Shown one piece after another: positions 36,573-45,999 of a stretch of 64,000 bases of DNA (within the stretch, counting starts at the first letter, position 1; the number at the start of each line of letters is the position of its first letter). The notes beneath the pieces were generated by a model. The model did not search any database and was not told the origin of the DNA. It saw only the letters and a program-made list of their open reading frames with translations. The stretch is from assembly GCF_014050145.1 (NCBI RefSeq), contig NZ_JACFYF010000004.1, forward strand, positions 62,001 through 126,000, read 5' to 3'. The stretch comes from Vibrio marinisediminis. Its GTDB lineage: Bacteria > Pseudomonadota > Gammaproteobacteria > Enterobacterales > Vibrionaceae. The position numbers and the translations under genes are program-made.

Positions 36573-37790
36573 TTATTCGTCACGTATATCCATTAATTCA
36601 GCCGTCCATTGGATGGCAATGTCATAGCAAACAAAAATTTCCATTTCAGTCAGGTTGAGCTTTTTTCCAATCGCCTCGATTTTTTCCCATCTTGCCCGTT
36701 CAATGGAGGTAGACAGTACCAATAAGCCACCAAGAGAACCTCTTTTATTGAGTAATGCTTGCTGGATAGCCTGGTCGATAGGAAATTGCTTGAGGAGTTG
36801 CTCTAATGGCACGTCAAGCAAGCAGTCAAGCAATGAAAACATCCCAGTGAGAAATGCGTGTCCTTGCTCAGGTTGCGGTTGTAGTTTTTGTGCAAGCAAC
36901 TCACAAAATTTTGCTCGCTGAATAGAGAGGCTATACAGATAGCTGGGTTTGCTATTGTCTGTAGAAGCAAGAGCAACGAGAGAAATAAACTTTCGTAAAC
37001 GCTCTTCACCTAGGTAAACCAAAGCCTGTCGAAAAGAGGAGATCTTATTGGTGACCACTGGGGATGAGTTGACGTAACTCAGCAGTTTGTAAGATAGCGA
37101 AACATCCCGTGAGATTAATCCTTCTAAGGTATCGAAGTTGATATCGTTTTTAGACACTTCCATTAGCAATTGCATCGCAGTTAGCATGGAAGGTTCGAGT
37201 GATTTTTTTTGCACTAATTCAGGTTTACTAAAAAAGTAGCCTTGGAAATAATCAAATCCTGCTCGCTTGGCTTGTTCAAACTCTTCATTGGTTTCGACTT
37301 TTTCTGCCAAAAAACGAATATTTGTGTTGCTAGAACGAGTAATGAACGCTTCTGCTTTTTGAATTGAAACGGTGCGAATATCAAATTTAATAATTGAAAT
37401 ATACGGTAAGAAAGCGAGCCATTCTTTACTTGGTACAAAGTCGTCAAGTGCTAACGTATAACCGCGCTTGGCTAAGCTTTTTACCGCAGTGAGTAGTTCT
37501 GCTGTTGGTGCGCAGTCTTCAAGGATTTCAACGACCAAGTTTTTGGTTGGGAATAGACTGGGAAGGTCGTTAATTAAGCTCTGGTATGGGAAGTTTATAA
37601 AGCCAATAAGGTCGCCAATAGTATCTTGCCGAGTGGCGAGTAAGTGATCCGACAACAAGCGACTTGTCGCCAGATCTGCGTCTATATCGGGAAAACTGTT
37701 TTTTGGACCGTCGCGAAATAATAGTTCGTAACCGATAGTTTGTTTATCCACGTCCATGATCGGTTGTCGTGCGAAATAGGAATACTTCAA
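36573..37790 (-). CDS. EAL-HDOD domain signalling protein (YuxH/CdgJ type)
   Basis: A 405-residue cytoplasmic protein with an EAL-type domain (1-200) and an HDOD domain (about 205-390). EAL residues can be followed: ELLFR (22-26, replacing EALVR), Asn in INFPY, Glu in VEILED, the Asp pair in LALDDFV, Lys in IIKFDI, Glu in AEKVET and Gln in FQGYFF. The loop normally reading DDFGTG is DDFVPS, so c-di-GMP hydrolysis is uncertain. HDOD blocks are [18 protein letters not shown] and [17 protein letters not shown]. CdgJ of V. cholerae has this architecture and affects motility and biofilm. Confidence 0.88.
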   Translation of the reverse strand: MKYSYFARQPIMDVDKQTIGYELLFRDGPKNSFPDIDADLATSRLLSDHLLATRQDTIGDLIGFINFPYQSLINDLPSLFPTKNLVVEILEDCAPTAELLTAVKSLAKRGYTLALDDFVPSKEWLAFLPYISIIKFDIRTVSIQKAEAFITRSSNTNIRFLAEKVETNEEFEQAKRAGFDYFQGYFFSKPELVQKKSLEPSMLTAMQLLMEVSKNDINFDTLEGLISRDVSLSYKLLSYVNSSPVVTNKISSFRQALVYLGEERLRKFISLVALASTDNSKPSYLYSLSIQRAKFCELLAQKLQPQPEQGHAFLTGMFSLLDCLLDVPLEQLLKQFPIDQAIQQALLNKRGSLGGLLVLSTSIERARWEKIEAIGKKLNLTEMEIFVCYDIAIQWTAELMDIRDE

Positions 37791-37865
37791 AATTCTACAT
37801 CAACTCCTTTTAACTCGGAGTCAATCATAAGGTGCGTTTAACTATTTACCATGAAGTAGTTCAAA

Positions 37866-38603
37866 CTAACACGGTTTCGAACTGAATGGACGAGCTTGCA
37901 AACTGTAATTATTTGCGTCAAAGCACAAAATTGAACCTTGCTCATACCAGTCACCGAGTACGATGCGAGTCATTGTTTGGTCGTTGACAGAAAATGTATG
38001 CATATCAGGACGATGAGTATGACCATGGATCATTAAATCCACCTGATGATCAAGCATTACTCTTTCAACTTCGCTTTGTGTCACATCCATAATCATTAAT
38101 GATTTGGATTTTTTATTATCACGAGCGTCAGTTTGCACCTTACGTACGATAGGCGTTTTTACTGACATTGGCAGTCGATTGAAGACCCATTGCAACCAAG
38201 GTTGATTCACTTTTGCTCGGAATGCGAGATATTGAGTATCTTCGGTACACAGTGTATCACCATGCAGAACAACAGCTTTTCGACCATAAAGGTCAATGAC
38301 TGTTTCGTCACCCAGCAGTTCAACACCGGTTTGTTTAGCAAAGCGTTTGCCGACCAAGAAGTCACGATTGCCTTTAGTGAAAAAACAAGGCACGCCACTA
38401 TCCGTAAGGCGCTTAAACTCGGCGCGAATTTGATTGGCGAACTCGCTTTTGTCATCATCACCTATCCAAAAATCAAACAGGTCACCGAGCACATACAGCG
38501 CATCGGCATTGATGGCTTCTGTGCGCATGAAATGTTGAAAACATTGGTTAATGTCTGGTGTGTTGGGTGATAAATGCAGATCTGAAATAAATAGTGTGGT
38601 CAT
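37866..38603 (-). CDS. lpxH: UDP-2,3-diacylglucosamine diphosphatase LpxH
   Basis: LpxH cleaves UDP-2,3-diacylglucosamine to lipid X in lipid A synthesis, at the inner membrane face. The 245-residue calcineurin-like phosphoesterase shows all metal motifs: ISDLHLS (Asp8, His10), [28 protein letters not shown] and HGHTHRPD. Downstream of ppiB on the same strand, but with a strong terminator between. Confidence 0.95.
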   Translation of the reverse strand: MTTLFISDLHLSPNTPDINQCFQHFMRTEAINADALYVLGDLFDFWIGDDDKSEFANQIRAEFKRLTDSGVPCFFTKGNRDFLVGKRFAKQTGVELLGDETVIDLYGRKAVVLHGDTLCTEDTQYLAFRAKVNQPWLQWVFNRLPMSVKTPIVRKVQTDARDNKKSKSLMIMDVTQSEVERVMLDHQVDLMIHGHTHRPDMHTFSVNDQTMTRIVLGDWYEQGSILCFDANNYSLQARPFSSKPC

Positions 38604-38617
38604 AATATTAGCTGAAT

Positions 38618-38641
38618 AAAAAAGGGCGCAACGCGCCCTTT
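38618..38641 (-). terminator. Terminator between ppiB and lpxH
   Basis: AAAGGGCGC (38621-38629) and GCGCCCTTT (38633-38641) form a 9-bp perfect stem with a three-base loop, followed on the minus strand by T6. Confidence 0.92.
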
Positions 38642-38649
38642 AATGAAGA

Positions 38650-39144
38650 TTATTCTTCGATAGTTGTACCAGTGATAACAACATCTTCTAGCGGTACGTC
38701 TTGGTGCATACCGTAAGAACCAGTGCTAACACCTTTAATTTGGTTAACAACGTCCATGCCTTCAACAACTTCAGCGAATACGCAGTAACCCCAACCATCT
38801 AGGCTTTCGCTACGGAAGTCTAGGAATGTGTTGTTGTTTACGTTGATGAAGAACTGAGAGCTAGCTGAATGCGGTTCCATAGTACGCGCCATTGCAAGCG
38901 TGCCTACTTTGTTGCTTAGACCGTTGTTTGCTTCGTTTTTGATAGATGGACGAGAAGCCTTTTCACGTAGACCAGCTTCCATACCACCACCTTGAACCAT
39001 GAAACCGTCGATAACACGGTGGAACAGTGTGTTGTCGTAAAAACCGTCACGGCAGTATTGTAGGAAGTTTGCACTTGTCTCTGGAGCTTGTTCTGTATTT
39101 AGCTGAACTTTAATGTCACCAAAATTTGTGTGAAGGGTGATCAT
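38650..39144 (-). CDS. ppiB: Cytoplasmic peptidyl-prolyl cis-trans isomerase B
   Basis: This 164-residue cyclophilin catalyses proline isomerisation in the cytoplasm; there is no signal peptide. Family blocks are [29 protein letters not shown] (catalytic Arg in FHRVI), [11 protein letters not shown] and [22 protein letters not shown] lies before the ATG. It is divergent from cysS, a pairing often kept in gammaproteobacteria. Confidence 0.96.
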   Translation of the reverse strand: MITLHTNFGDIKVQLNTEQAPETSANFLQYCRDGFYDNTLFHRVIDGFMVQGGGMEAGLREKASRPSIKNEANNGLSNKVGTLAMARTMEPHSASSQFFINVNNNTFLDFRSESLDGWGYCVFAEVVEGMDVVNQIKGVSTGSYGMHQDVPLEDVVITGTTIEE

Positions 39145-39345
39145 GATTATGTCCTTAACCTATGTTTTTGATTTGAGCGTAAGATTCTAACTTAACTTTT
39201 CTGACATTAATATGCGAAAAGCTGTGAATCAGACTTCAGTATAGGCGCTAATGATGGCTTTTTGAGCGTTTGAGGGATTACCTAAACAGCGATGAGTTGA
39301 TATACTGGAACACTATTTTATTTGACCCAATGAAGCATAGAGATC

Positions 39346-40728
39346 ATGTTGAAAATATATAACACACTCACAAGACAGAAAGAGGAATTCAAACCAATTA
39401 ATGCTGGCAAGATTGGCATGTATGTCTGTGGGGTAACCATATACGATCTCTGTCATATTGGTCACGGTCGCACCTTCGTTTCATTTGACGTTGTGTCTCG
39501 TTACTTGCGTTACTTGGGTTACGATTTAACTTTCGTACGTAACATCACGGACATTGATGACAAAATCATCAAACGTGCTAACGAAAATGGTGAAAGCTGT
39601 GACTCGCTTACCGAGCGTCTCATTGGCGAAATGTACACGGATTTCGACGCGCTGAATATTAAACGCCCAGACGTTGAACCTCGTGCAACACAATTTATTG
39701 CTGAAATCATCGAGTTGGTTGAAAAACTGATTGAGCGTGGTTTTGCTTACGTGGCTGATAATGGCGACGTGATGTTTGAAGTTGGCAAATTTAATGAATA
39801 CGGCAAGCTTTCTAAGCAAGATTTAGAGCAGCTACAAGCGGGTGCGCGTGTTGATATTGAAACAGCAAAACGCAGCCCTCTAGATTTCGTATTGTGGAAA
39901 ATGTCTAAACCTGGCGAACCAACATGGGAATCTCCATGGGGACCTGGTCGTCCGGGTTGGCACATTGAGTGTTCAGCAATGAACTCTTCTATCCTTGGTA
40001 ATCATTTTGATATTCATGGCGGCGGTTCAGACCTTCAGTTCCCTCACCATGAAAACGAAATTGCACAATCGTGCTGTGCTCATGACACTCAGTATGTGAA
40101 TACTTGGATGCACAGCGGTATGGTGATGGTTGATAGAGAGAAAATGTCGAAGTCGCTAGGTAACTTCTTCACTATTCGTGATGTACTTGGTCACTACGAT
40201 GCTGAATCTGTTCGTTACTTCTTGATGTCTGGTCACTACCGTAGCCAGCTAAACTACAGTGAAGAAAACCTCAATCAAGCGCGTGCTTCTCTTGAGCGTC
40301 TATATACCTCACTACGTGGTCTAGATTTGTCTGTAGCAGCAGCGGGCGGTGAAGAGTATGTATCTCGCTTTGCTGAAGCAATGAATGATGACTTCAACAC
40401 ACCGGAAGCTTACTCAGTGCTGTTTGATATGGCGCGTGAGATCAACCGCCTAAAAACAGAAAGCCTAGAACAAGCAAGTGCACTAGGTGCGCTAATGCGT
40501 GAATTGGCTGACGTGATTGGTATTCTTCATCAAGATCCTGAAGCGTTCTTGAAAGGTGATGCAGGCAGTGATGATGAAGTCGCTGAAATCGAAGCATTGA
40601 TCAAGCTACGTAATGACTCTCGTGCAGCAAAAGATTGGGCAAATGCTGATATGGCACGCGACAAGCTGAACGAAATGGGTATCGAACTGGAAGATGGTGC
40701 GGAAGGTACCACTTGGCGTCGTAAATAA
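39346..40728 (+). CDS. cysS: Cysteinyl-tRNA synthetase
   Basis: CysS charges tRNA-Cys. The 460-residue class I enzyme shows [17 protein letters not shown], containing the zinc cysteine and HIGH motif, further zinc ligands in GWHIECSAM and HHENEIAQS, and the KMSKS loop in [12 protein letters not shown]. The C-terminal DALR and anticodon-binding regions are complete. Standard length. A long palindromic repeat follows before tdk. Confidence 0.97.
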   Translation: MLKIYNTLTRQKEEFKPINAGKIGMYVCGVTIYDLCHIGHGRTFVSFDVVSRYLRYLGYDLTFVRNITDIDDKIIKRANENGESCDSLTERLIGEMYTDFDALNIKRPDVEPRATQFIAEIIELVEKLIERGFAYVADNGDVMFEVGKFNEYGKLSKQDLEQLQAGARVDIETAKRSPLDFVLWKMSKPGEPTWESPWGPGRPGWHIECSAMNSSILGNHFDIHGGGSDLQFPHHENEIAQSCCAHDTQYVNTWMHSGMVMVDREKMSKSLGNFFTIRDVLGHYDAESVRYFLMSGHYRSQLNYSEENLNQARASLERLYTSLRGLDLSVAAAGGEEYVSRFAEAMNDDFNTPEAYSVLFDMAREINRLKTESLEQASALGALMRELADVIGILHQDPEAFLKGDAGSDDEVAEIEALIKLRNDSRAAKDWANADMARDKLNEMGIELEDGAEGTTWRRK

Positions 40729-40742
40729 CATCCACGTCCTTT

Positions 40743-40841
40743 TTGACGTTGCAGCGGTGTTGACTGTCGCTCGAAAACCTCATCACATAGTGAATCTATG
40801 CTCAGAGGCTTTTCTCCTTAGTCGCCTAGCTGCAACATCAA
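40743..40841. repeat. 99-bp imperfect palindromic intergenic repeat (ERIC/REP-like)
   Basis: Between cysS and tdk the outer arms TTGACGTTGCAGC (40743-40755) and GCTGCAACATCAA (40829-40841) match with one mismatch; inner blocks GACT, GAAAA and CCTC recur in inverted order on the other side; the centre is CATAG-TGAAT-CTATG (40786-40800). The element therefore folds over its whole length. Its size and structure resemble ERIC-type intergenic repeats. There is no other copy in this window. Confidence 0.75.
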
Positions 40842-40929
40842 TAAGTTAGTGGATGGTTCATCGTTTTAAAGGGGTTGATTTATCAGCCCTTTTTTCTACC
40901 AAATTAAATATTTTTACAGGATTATTTCT

Positions 40930-41508
40930 GTGGCTCAGATGTATTTCTATTACTCGGCAATGAACGCGGGTAAATCTACAACACTTCTTCAATCATCTTT
41001 CAACTATCAAGAACGTGGTATGAATCCGTTGATTTTCACGGCGGCACTTGATAACCGTTACGGTGTGGGTAAGGTAAGTTCACGAATTGGTTTGCAGTCA
41101 GATGCGCATCTATTTCAGCCTGAAACCGACTTATACCAAGCGATTGCAGAATTGAATGAGCAAGATAAGCGCCACTGCATTTTGATTGATGAGTGCCAGT
41201 TTTTGTCGAAACAGCAGGTTTATCAACTGACAGAAGTGGTCGATAAATTGAGTATTCCAGTACTTTGTTATGGTCTGCGAACTGACTTTTTGGGTGAGCT
41301 ATTTGAAGGTAGTAAGTATTTGCTATCTTGGGCTGACAAGTTGGTGGAGCTGAAAACGATTTGCCACTGTGGTCGTAAAGCTAATATGGTTATCCGCACT
41401 GATGAGCATGGCAATGCAATCAAAGAGGGTGATCAAGTAGCGATTGGTGGTAATGACCGCTATCTATCGGCTTGTCGTCAGCACTACAAAGAAGCCTTAG
41501 GTAAGTAG
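40930..41508 (+). CDS. tdk: Thymidine kinase
   Basis: Tdk phosphorylates thymidine in salvage of deoxynucleosides. The 192-residue type II enzyme has the P-loop SAMNAGKST (residues 9-17), the DECQF motif carrying the catalytic Glu, and zinc-binding cysteines in TICHCGRKA and a C-terminal CRQHYKEA. The protein aligns with E. coli Tdk from its first residue, which requires a GTG start at 40930; AGGA lies upstream. A strong palindromic terminator follows. Confidence 0.96.
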   Translation: MAQMYFYYSAMNAGKSTTLLQSSFNYQERGMNPLIFTAALDNRYGVGKVSSRIGLQSDAHLFQPETDLYQAIAELNEQDKRHCILIDECQFLSKQQVYQLTEVVDKLSIPVLCYGLRTDFLGELFEGSKYLLSWADKLVELKTICHCGRKANMVIRTDEHGNAIKEGDQVAIGGNDRYLSACRQHYKEALGK

Positions 41509-41532
41509 CACCGTGGGTTACAAAATGTAGAT

Positions 41533-41568
41533 AACAAAAAACGGAGCCAATTGGCTCCGTTTTTTGTT
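41533..41568. terminator. Perfect 36-bp palindromic bidirectional terminator tdk / infA
   Basis: The two halves are exact reverse complements, centred between 41550 and 41551. The core ACGGAGCCAATTGGCTCCGT is bordered by A6 and T6 runs, so either strand gives an ideal hairpin with T-tract for the convergent genes. Confidence 0.95.
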
Positions 41569-41586
41569 GTATTCGGTAATCTGAGA

Positions 41587-41805
<219 letters not shown>

Positions 41806-41885
41806 CTAATCCTCTTTAAATAAATGGGCGTTTTCACCAGCTGTTCTATGCTGCTGAAAATGATTTAGCAAAGTTGGGGCGTATT

Positions 41886-42584
41886 CTACCCTTGCCACGT
41901 TTGATTTACTAGCCTTTGATGCGGATGAAAGCGGACTTTGTAATTCATCGCGGGGCATTCATCTATCTGATAGCCGAGATATAACCACTGTTTCCCTTGC
42001 TCTCGGCAGTACTCAATTTGTATTAATACCCCTAATGTACCCAGTGATAGCGGGTAATCGGGGTCATAAAACGTATAGAACGAGCTGGCACTATTCGACA
42101 TCAGGTCTGTTACCGCTATTGCGATTAATTTCTTATCGTCATAGAGGTGTAGATATTGAGTGTTTAGCCAATTACAGTGCGAAAATTGTTCAAAATTTTG
42201 TTGGTTTGGTGGGTACATTGTCCCTAAATGATGCCGAGCTTCGATATAACGTGCATATAAATCGTACCAATTTTCATCCATGGACTCTTTCAACTGCCAA
42301 GTGATCGAACTCGCTTTGTTCAGTAGGCGTTTCTGGCTGCGAGAAGGTTTGAATTGATGAGCGAAAACGCGAATCGGTTCGCAAGCATTACATTGTTCGC
42401 AAAGTGGCTTATAAATAGTATCACCACTGCGACGAAAGCCATTGGCGAGCAACACCTCATAGTTGGATGAGCTGTGTAGCGTTGGATCTAAGGCGACAGC
42501 CACACGCTCTTGGCGACCGGGAAGGTAGCTACACGGATGGTTATCGGTTAACCCAATTCTGATGTGTTGTAAATCAGAGCTCAT
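41886..42584 (-). CDS. bpt: Aspartate/glutamate leucyltransferase (Bpt/Ate)
   Basis: Bpt transfers leucine from leucyl-tRNA to N-terminal Asp or Glu, marking proteins for ClpS-ClpAP. The 232 residues include the N-terminal cysteine motif (PCSYLPGR then LCEQCNACEPIRV) and the GNAT-like core with SSFYTFYDPDYPLSLGTLGV. It overlaps aat by four bases (ATGA), so the two leucyl-transferases are coupled. The V. vulnificus member of the family established this activity. Confidence 0.94.
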   Translation of the reverse strand: MSSDLQHIRIGLTDNHPCSYLPGRQERVAVALDPTLHSSSNYEVLLANGFRRSGDTIYKPLCEQCNACEPIRVFAHQFKPSRSQKRLLNKASSITWQLKESMDENWYDLYARYIEARHHLGTMYPPNQQNFEQFSHCNWLNTQYLHLYDDKKLIAIAVTDLMSNSASSFYTFYDPDYPLSLGTLGVLIQIEYCREQGKQWLYLGYQIDECPAMNYKVRFHPHQRLVNQTWQG

Positions 42585-43303
42585 TGTTGCTCCTCAACGG
42601 GTGACAGTAGCCATTGTGGTTGAAAACACGACTTGCCAATAGCTTCTTGCCTTAAGGATAGCAGGCTTTTGACAAATTCCTCTCGCGGTAATTCAAACGC
42701 GCCTAAAGATTGAGTGTGATCATTAAGTACTTGGCAATCAATAAGCTGCCCACCATATTGACGAAAGTGATGGCAGAAGTACCACAAGGCAATCTTAGAG
42801 GCATTGCTTTTAAGACTGAACATCGACTCTCCGCAAAAAAGTTGCCCCACTGAAATGCCGTATAACCCACCAATTAGCTGGTTTTCTTGCCATACTTCTA
42901 CAGAGTGGCAAAGGCCTTGGGCAGCCAACTGCTTGTAGGCGTCTCGCATATCTTCGCTTAACCAAGTTTCCTCAGCCGTTCTCATTGCAGCACAATGGTC
43001 AATCACTTGCTCGGTGGCGAGGTTGATGCTTAATTGATATTGATGCTTACGTTGATATTTTTTGACACTTCTTGCCGGTTTAAAGGTCTTAGGATCAAAG
43101 ACCGCGCGTGGCGATGGGCTCCACCACAAAATAGGTTCACCGGGTCCGTACCAAGGGAATATACCATTGTGGTAAGCTGTCATTAAACGTGCCACTGACA
43201 GGTCCCCACCGAAGGCAAGTAACCCATTGGGGTCGTCAAGTGCCTCAAACGGGGAAGGGAAGCTTAGTGTTTCACTGTCTAACTCTGTCAGATATATAGC
43301 CAT
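42581..43303 (-). CDS. aat: Leucyl/phenylalanyl-tRNA-protein transferase
   Basis: Aat adds Leu or Phe to proteins with N-terminal Lys or Arg, the bacterial N-end rule. The 240 residues show ANGLLAFGGDLS-type block (PNGLLAFGGDLSVARL), GIFPWYGPGEPILWWSPSPR, GGLYGISVGQLFCGESMFS and SKIALWYF. It is first in the aat-bpt unit. Ribosome-binding site is weak because the region is shared with the divergent gene starting 15 bp away. Confidence 0.95.
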   Translation of the reverse strand: MAIYLTELDSETLSFPSPFEALDDPNGLLAFGGDLSVARLMTAYHNGIFPWYGPGEPILWWSPSPRAVFDPKTFKPARSVKKYQRKHQYQLSINLATEQVIDHCAAMRTAEETWLSEDMRDAYKQLAAQGLCHSVEVWQENQLIGGLYGISVGQLFCGESMFSLKSNASKIALWYFCHHFRQYGGQLIDCQVLNDHTQSLGAFELPREEFVKSLLSLRQEAIGKSCFQPQWLLSPVEEQQ

Positions 43304-43318
43304 TAAAGGAGTCGAAGT

Positions 43319-43777
43319 ATGATGAAGAAGTGGGTATGGATATTATTGATTTTTCCTCTGTTTGCCAATGCAGCATATCAACGTAATGTTGCACGCCAAG
43401 TGAATGATGTGGTTTTTGGTCAAGTAGATTCGGTGCGCTATATGACACAACAAGATGTCGTTAAAGCTGAGAGCAATGGTTGGGAGACCTTACTAGGCGC
43501 AGTCGTTGGTGGTGTTATCGGTAACCAATTTGGTGGCGGAACAGGTCGAGAGGTGGCGACCGCGGTTGGTGCGGTTGCGGGAGCCAGTGTGGCGCGAAAC
43601 AGATCAAATCAAAGCTATAGCGTTGAGTATCGTTTAGTTGAATTGCTGATCCAGACGGAAGATAAGCGCTTGATCAATGTAATTCAAGATGTTGATAGTC
43701 ATATGATTTTCCAAAGTGGTGATCGAGTAAGAATTCTCTATTTTAATGACGGTGTTAGAGTCGACAGAGAGTATTAA
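43319..43777 (+). CDS. Glycine-zipper 2TM domain envelope protein
   Basis: A 152-residue exported protein with an N-terminal signal peptide (cleavage probably after ANA) and a glycine-zipper domain (TLLGAVVGGVIGNQFGGGTG then ATAVGAVAGASVA) like SlyB and Rickettsia 17-kDa antigens. No lipobox cysteine is seen, so it is probably not a lipoprotein. The C-terminal part (YSVEYRLVELLIQTEDKR) is beta-rich. AAGGAG supports the first of two adjacent ATGs. Function unknown; a structural role in the envelope is likely. Confidence 0.85.
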   Translation: MMKKWVWILLIFPLFANAAYQRNVARQVNDVVFGQVDSVRYMTQQDVVKAESNGWETLLGAVVGGVIGNQFGGGTGREVATAVGAVAGASVARNRSNQSYSVEYRLVELLIQTEDKRLINVIQDVDSHMIFQSGDRVRILYFNDGVRVDREY

Positions 43778-43926
43778 TCGAATCACTTTAACTGCGTTCC
43801 TCTTCGCCTTTAACTTAAAGCCAGATTAATTCTGGTTTTAAGCGAATTTTTTCGATAGTCTGAAACGACGAAGAATGTTTAATCATCTAGTAAGGATACT
43901 GGATGGGCAAGGAATAGTAGTTTTTG

Positions 43927-45207
43927 ATGGAAAGCCTTACGTTACAACCAATCAATAAAGTCGATGGTGAGGTCAACTTACCGGGTTCAAAAAGTGTCTC
44001 AAACCGTGCTCTGCTTCTTGCGGCAATGGCTAAAGGGACAACACGTCTAACTAACCTTCTTGATAGTGATGATATTCGTCACATGCTTAATGCGCTGAGT
44101 CAATTGGGTGTCAGTTATACCCTTTCTGAAGATAAAACCGTTTGTGAAGTGATAGGTCTTGGTGGTGCATTTTCATCCGCTCAAGCAACCGAGCTGTTTT
44201 TGGGCAATGCGGGTACGGCAATGCGCCCCCTTGCGGCTGCGCTGTGCCTTGGAGAAGGTGAATTTGTTCTGACTGGCGAGCCTCGAATGAAAGAGCGACC
44301 AATCGGACACTTGGTGGATGCACTTCGCCAAGCGGGCGCACAGATTGAGTATCTTGAAAACGAGAACTACCCACCACTGAAGATCACCGGCAGTGGTCTC
44401 AACGGTGGTACAGTTGAAATTGATGGTTCAATTTCAAGCCAGTTCCTAACGGCTTTTTTGATGTCGGCTCCGTTAGCCAAAGACGATGTAACGATCAAAA
44501 TCGTCGGGGATTTAGTTTCAAAGCCATACATCGATATTACGCTGCATATCATGGCTCAATTTGGTGTTGAGGTTGAAAACAGAAACTACCAAGAGTTTGT
44601 GATTAGAGCAGGGCAACACTATGTTGCAGCGGGTGATTTCCTTGTTGAAGGGGATGCATCATCAGCCTCGTATTTTCTTGCAGCGGCTGCAATAAAAGGT
44701 GGGGCAATTAAAGTCACTGGTATTGGTAAAAACAGTATTCAAGGTGATATTCAATTTGCGGATGCGTTAGAAAAAATGGGTGCGCAGATCGAATGGGGTG
44801 ATGACTATGTTATTGCCCGTGTCGGTCAGTTAAAAGCGGTGGATTTAGATTTTAATCATATCCCTGATGCAGCGATGACGATTGCGACAACCGCTCTATT
44901 TGCTGAAGGCACAACAGCGATTCGTAACGTGTATAACTGGCGCGTGAAAGAGACTGACCGTTTAGCGGCGATGGCGACCGAATTGCGTAAAGTGGGCGCT
45001 GAAGTTGAAGAAGGTGAAGACTACATTATCGTCACGCCACCGACTCAATTAATGCATGCCGCGATCGATACTTATGATGATCATCGAATGGCAATGTGCT
45101 TCTCGTTGGTGGCATTAAGTGATACACCAGTGACGATTAATGACCCGAAATGTACCTCAAAAACATTCCCGGATTACTTCGAAAAGCTCGCTGATCTTAG
45201 CTGCTGA
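43927..45207 (+). CDS. aroA: 3-phosphoshikimate 1-carboxyvinyltransferase (EPSP synthase)
   Basis: AroA makes EPSP from shikimate 3-phosphate and PEP in aromatic amino-acid synthesis. The 426-residue class I enzyme shows [34 protein letters not shown] (glyphosate-site region with Gly96-type glycine) and [18 protein letters not shown], and ends with [13 protein letters not shown] and [13 protein letters not shown]. Very similar to E. coli AroA. The ATG at 43927 matches relatives; AAGGAA lies about 11 bases upstream. Confidence 0.97.
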   Translation: MESLTLQPINKVDGEVNLPGSKSVSNRALLLAAMAKGTTRLTNLLDSDDIRHMLNALSQLGVSYTLSEDKTVCEVIGLGGAFSSAQATELFLGNAGTAMRPLAAALCLGEGEFVLTGEPRMKERPIGHLVDALRQAGAQIEYLENENYPPLKITGSGLNGGTVEIDGSISSQFLTAFLMSAPLAKDDVTIKIVGDLVSKPYIDITLHIMAQFGVEVENRNYQEFVIRAGQHYVAAGDFLVEGDASSASYFLAAAAIKGGAIKVTGIGKNSIQGDIQFADALEKMGAQIEWGDDYVIARVGQLKAVDLDFNHIPDAAMTIATTALFAEGTTAIRNVYNWRVKETDRLAAMATELRKVGAEVEEGEDYIIVTPPTQLMHAAIDTYDDHRMAMCFSLVALSDTPVTINDPKCTSKTFPDYFEKLADLSC

Positions 45208-45238
45208 TTAATTCGATAAATAACAAGTCATTAGATGT

Positions 45239-45269
45239 AAAAAGAGCCAGAAAAACTGGCTCTTTTTAT
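45239..45269. terminator. Bidirectional terminator aroA / yciN
   Basis: AAAAAGAGCCAG (45239-45250) and CTGGCTCTTTTT (45256-45267) pair perfectly around A5. It serves both convergent genes. Confidence 0.93.
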
Positions 45270-45274
45270 TGTAA

Positions 45275-45523
45275 TCAGTTCTCGAGTGTAAACTCTTTTG
45301 ATAGGTGGTGCGCTAGGTATTTGAACATATTAAATACCGCAGTGGTATTGCTCGTTGGTAGCCCATTGTCATCGAGAAAATATTGACCTTTGAAAACCAA
45401 GACACCTTCTTTTTCTTCAACGCTGTCGGCTCGCATACCGTCAATATAATCATCGTGTGCTTGGATCACTTGGTTGGCGATCAGGAGTAGGTCAAATTGA
45501 GAAATTACTTTTTTACCGCTCAT
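45275..45523 (-). CDS. yciN: YciN family protein (DUF2498)
   Basis: An 82-residue protein matching E. coli YciN, including EKEGVLVFKGQYFLDDNGLP and the ending TTAVFNMFKYLAHHLSKEF. Function is unknown. It is divergent from topA, the same neighbour as in E. coli. AAGGTAC lies before the ATG. Confidence 0.92.
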   Translation of the reverse strand: MSGKKVISQFDLLLIANQVIQAHDDYIDGMRADSVEEKEGVLVFKGQYFLDDNGLPTSNTTAVFNMFKYLAHHLSKEFTLEN

Positions 45524-45999
45524 TATATGTACCTTACGCTTTCATTATTAGGCGAGATTGGCAGGGATTTTATCGCTTCGATACGCCGATTGCCAATGAC
45601 TTGTGGCAAATAAGTTTTTTGTTATTCGAGTTAGTAATTTTGAATATTTTGGCTATTGTCCTGTAATAAAGAGAGAAAATGTTTTGTGACGGGCTACATA
45701 AATCTGTCTAATCCATTGGCGGAGATATTATTCACACGTTTAGTATGTGGCACTTCGAACGTGGGATACCCTTTTTAGATGGGGTTGATCACTATCACCG
45801 ATACAGTCTAAGCATTGTAGTGAAACGATCTGACTAGTGAAGCGCGTAAGATCGATGATTTGTCGAGCAGTCAAAGTTGAATTTCAAAAAAGATATTGAT
45901 CTTCTAGCAATCTCGCTCAATAGTAAAAAAAGAAGCAATGTTTTAAGTATGTTGTGCGTTAAATTCGCATCAGTCATTTAAAGGACACTAGAGTCAGTT
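45524..45999. other. Divergent intergenic region yciN/topA
   Basis: This 476 bp gap holds the promoters of yciN and topA. I see no convincing gene; an open frame at 45457-45666 on the plus strand has no support and overlaps yciN. A CACGTT/AACGTG inverted pair occurs around 45735-45760. AAAGGA before 45999 is the topA ribosome-binding site. Confidence 0.5.

Noticed and set aside
45457-45666. Plus-strand open frame between yciN and topA
   Set aside because: It overlaps yciN in antisense, has no initiation signal and no family resemblance.
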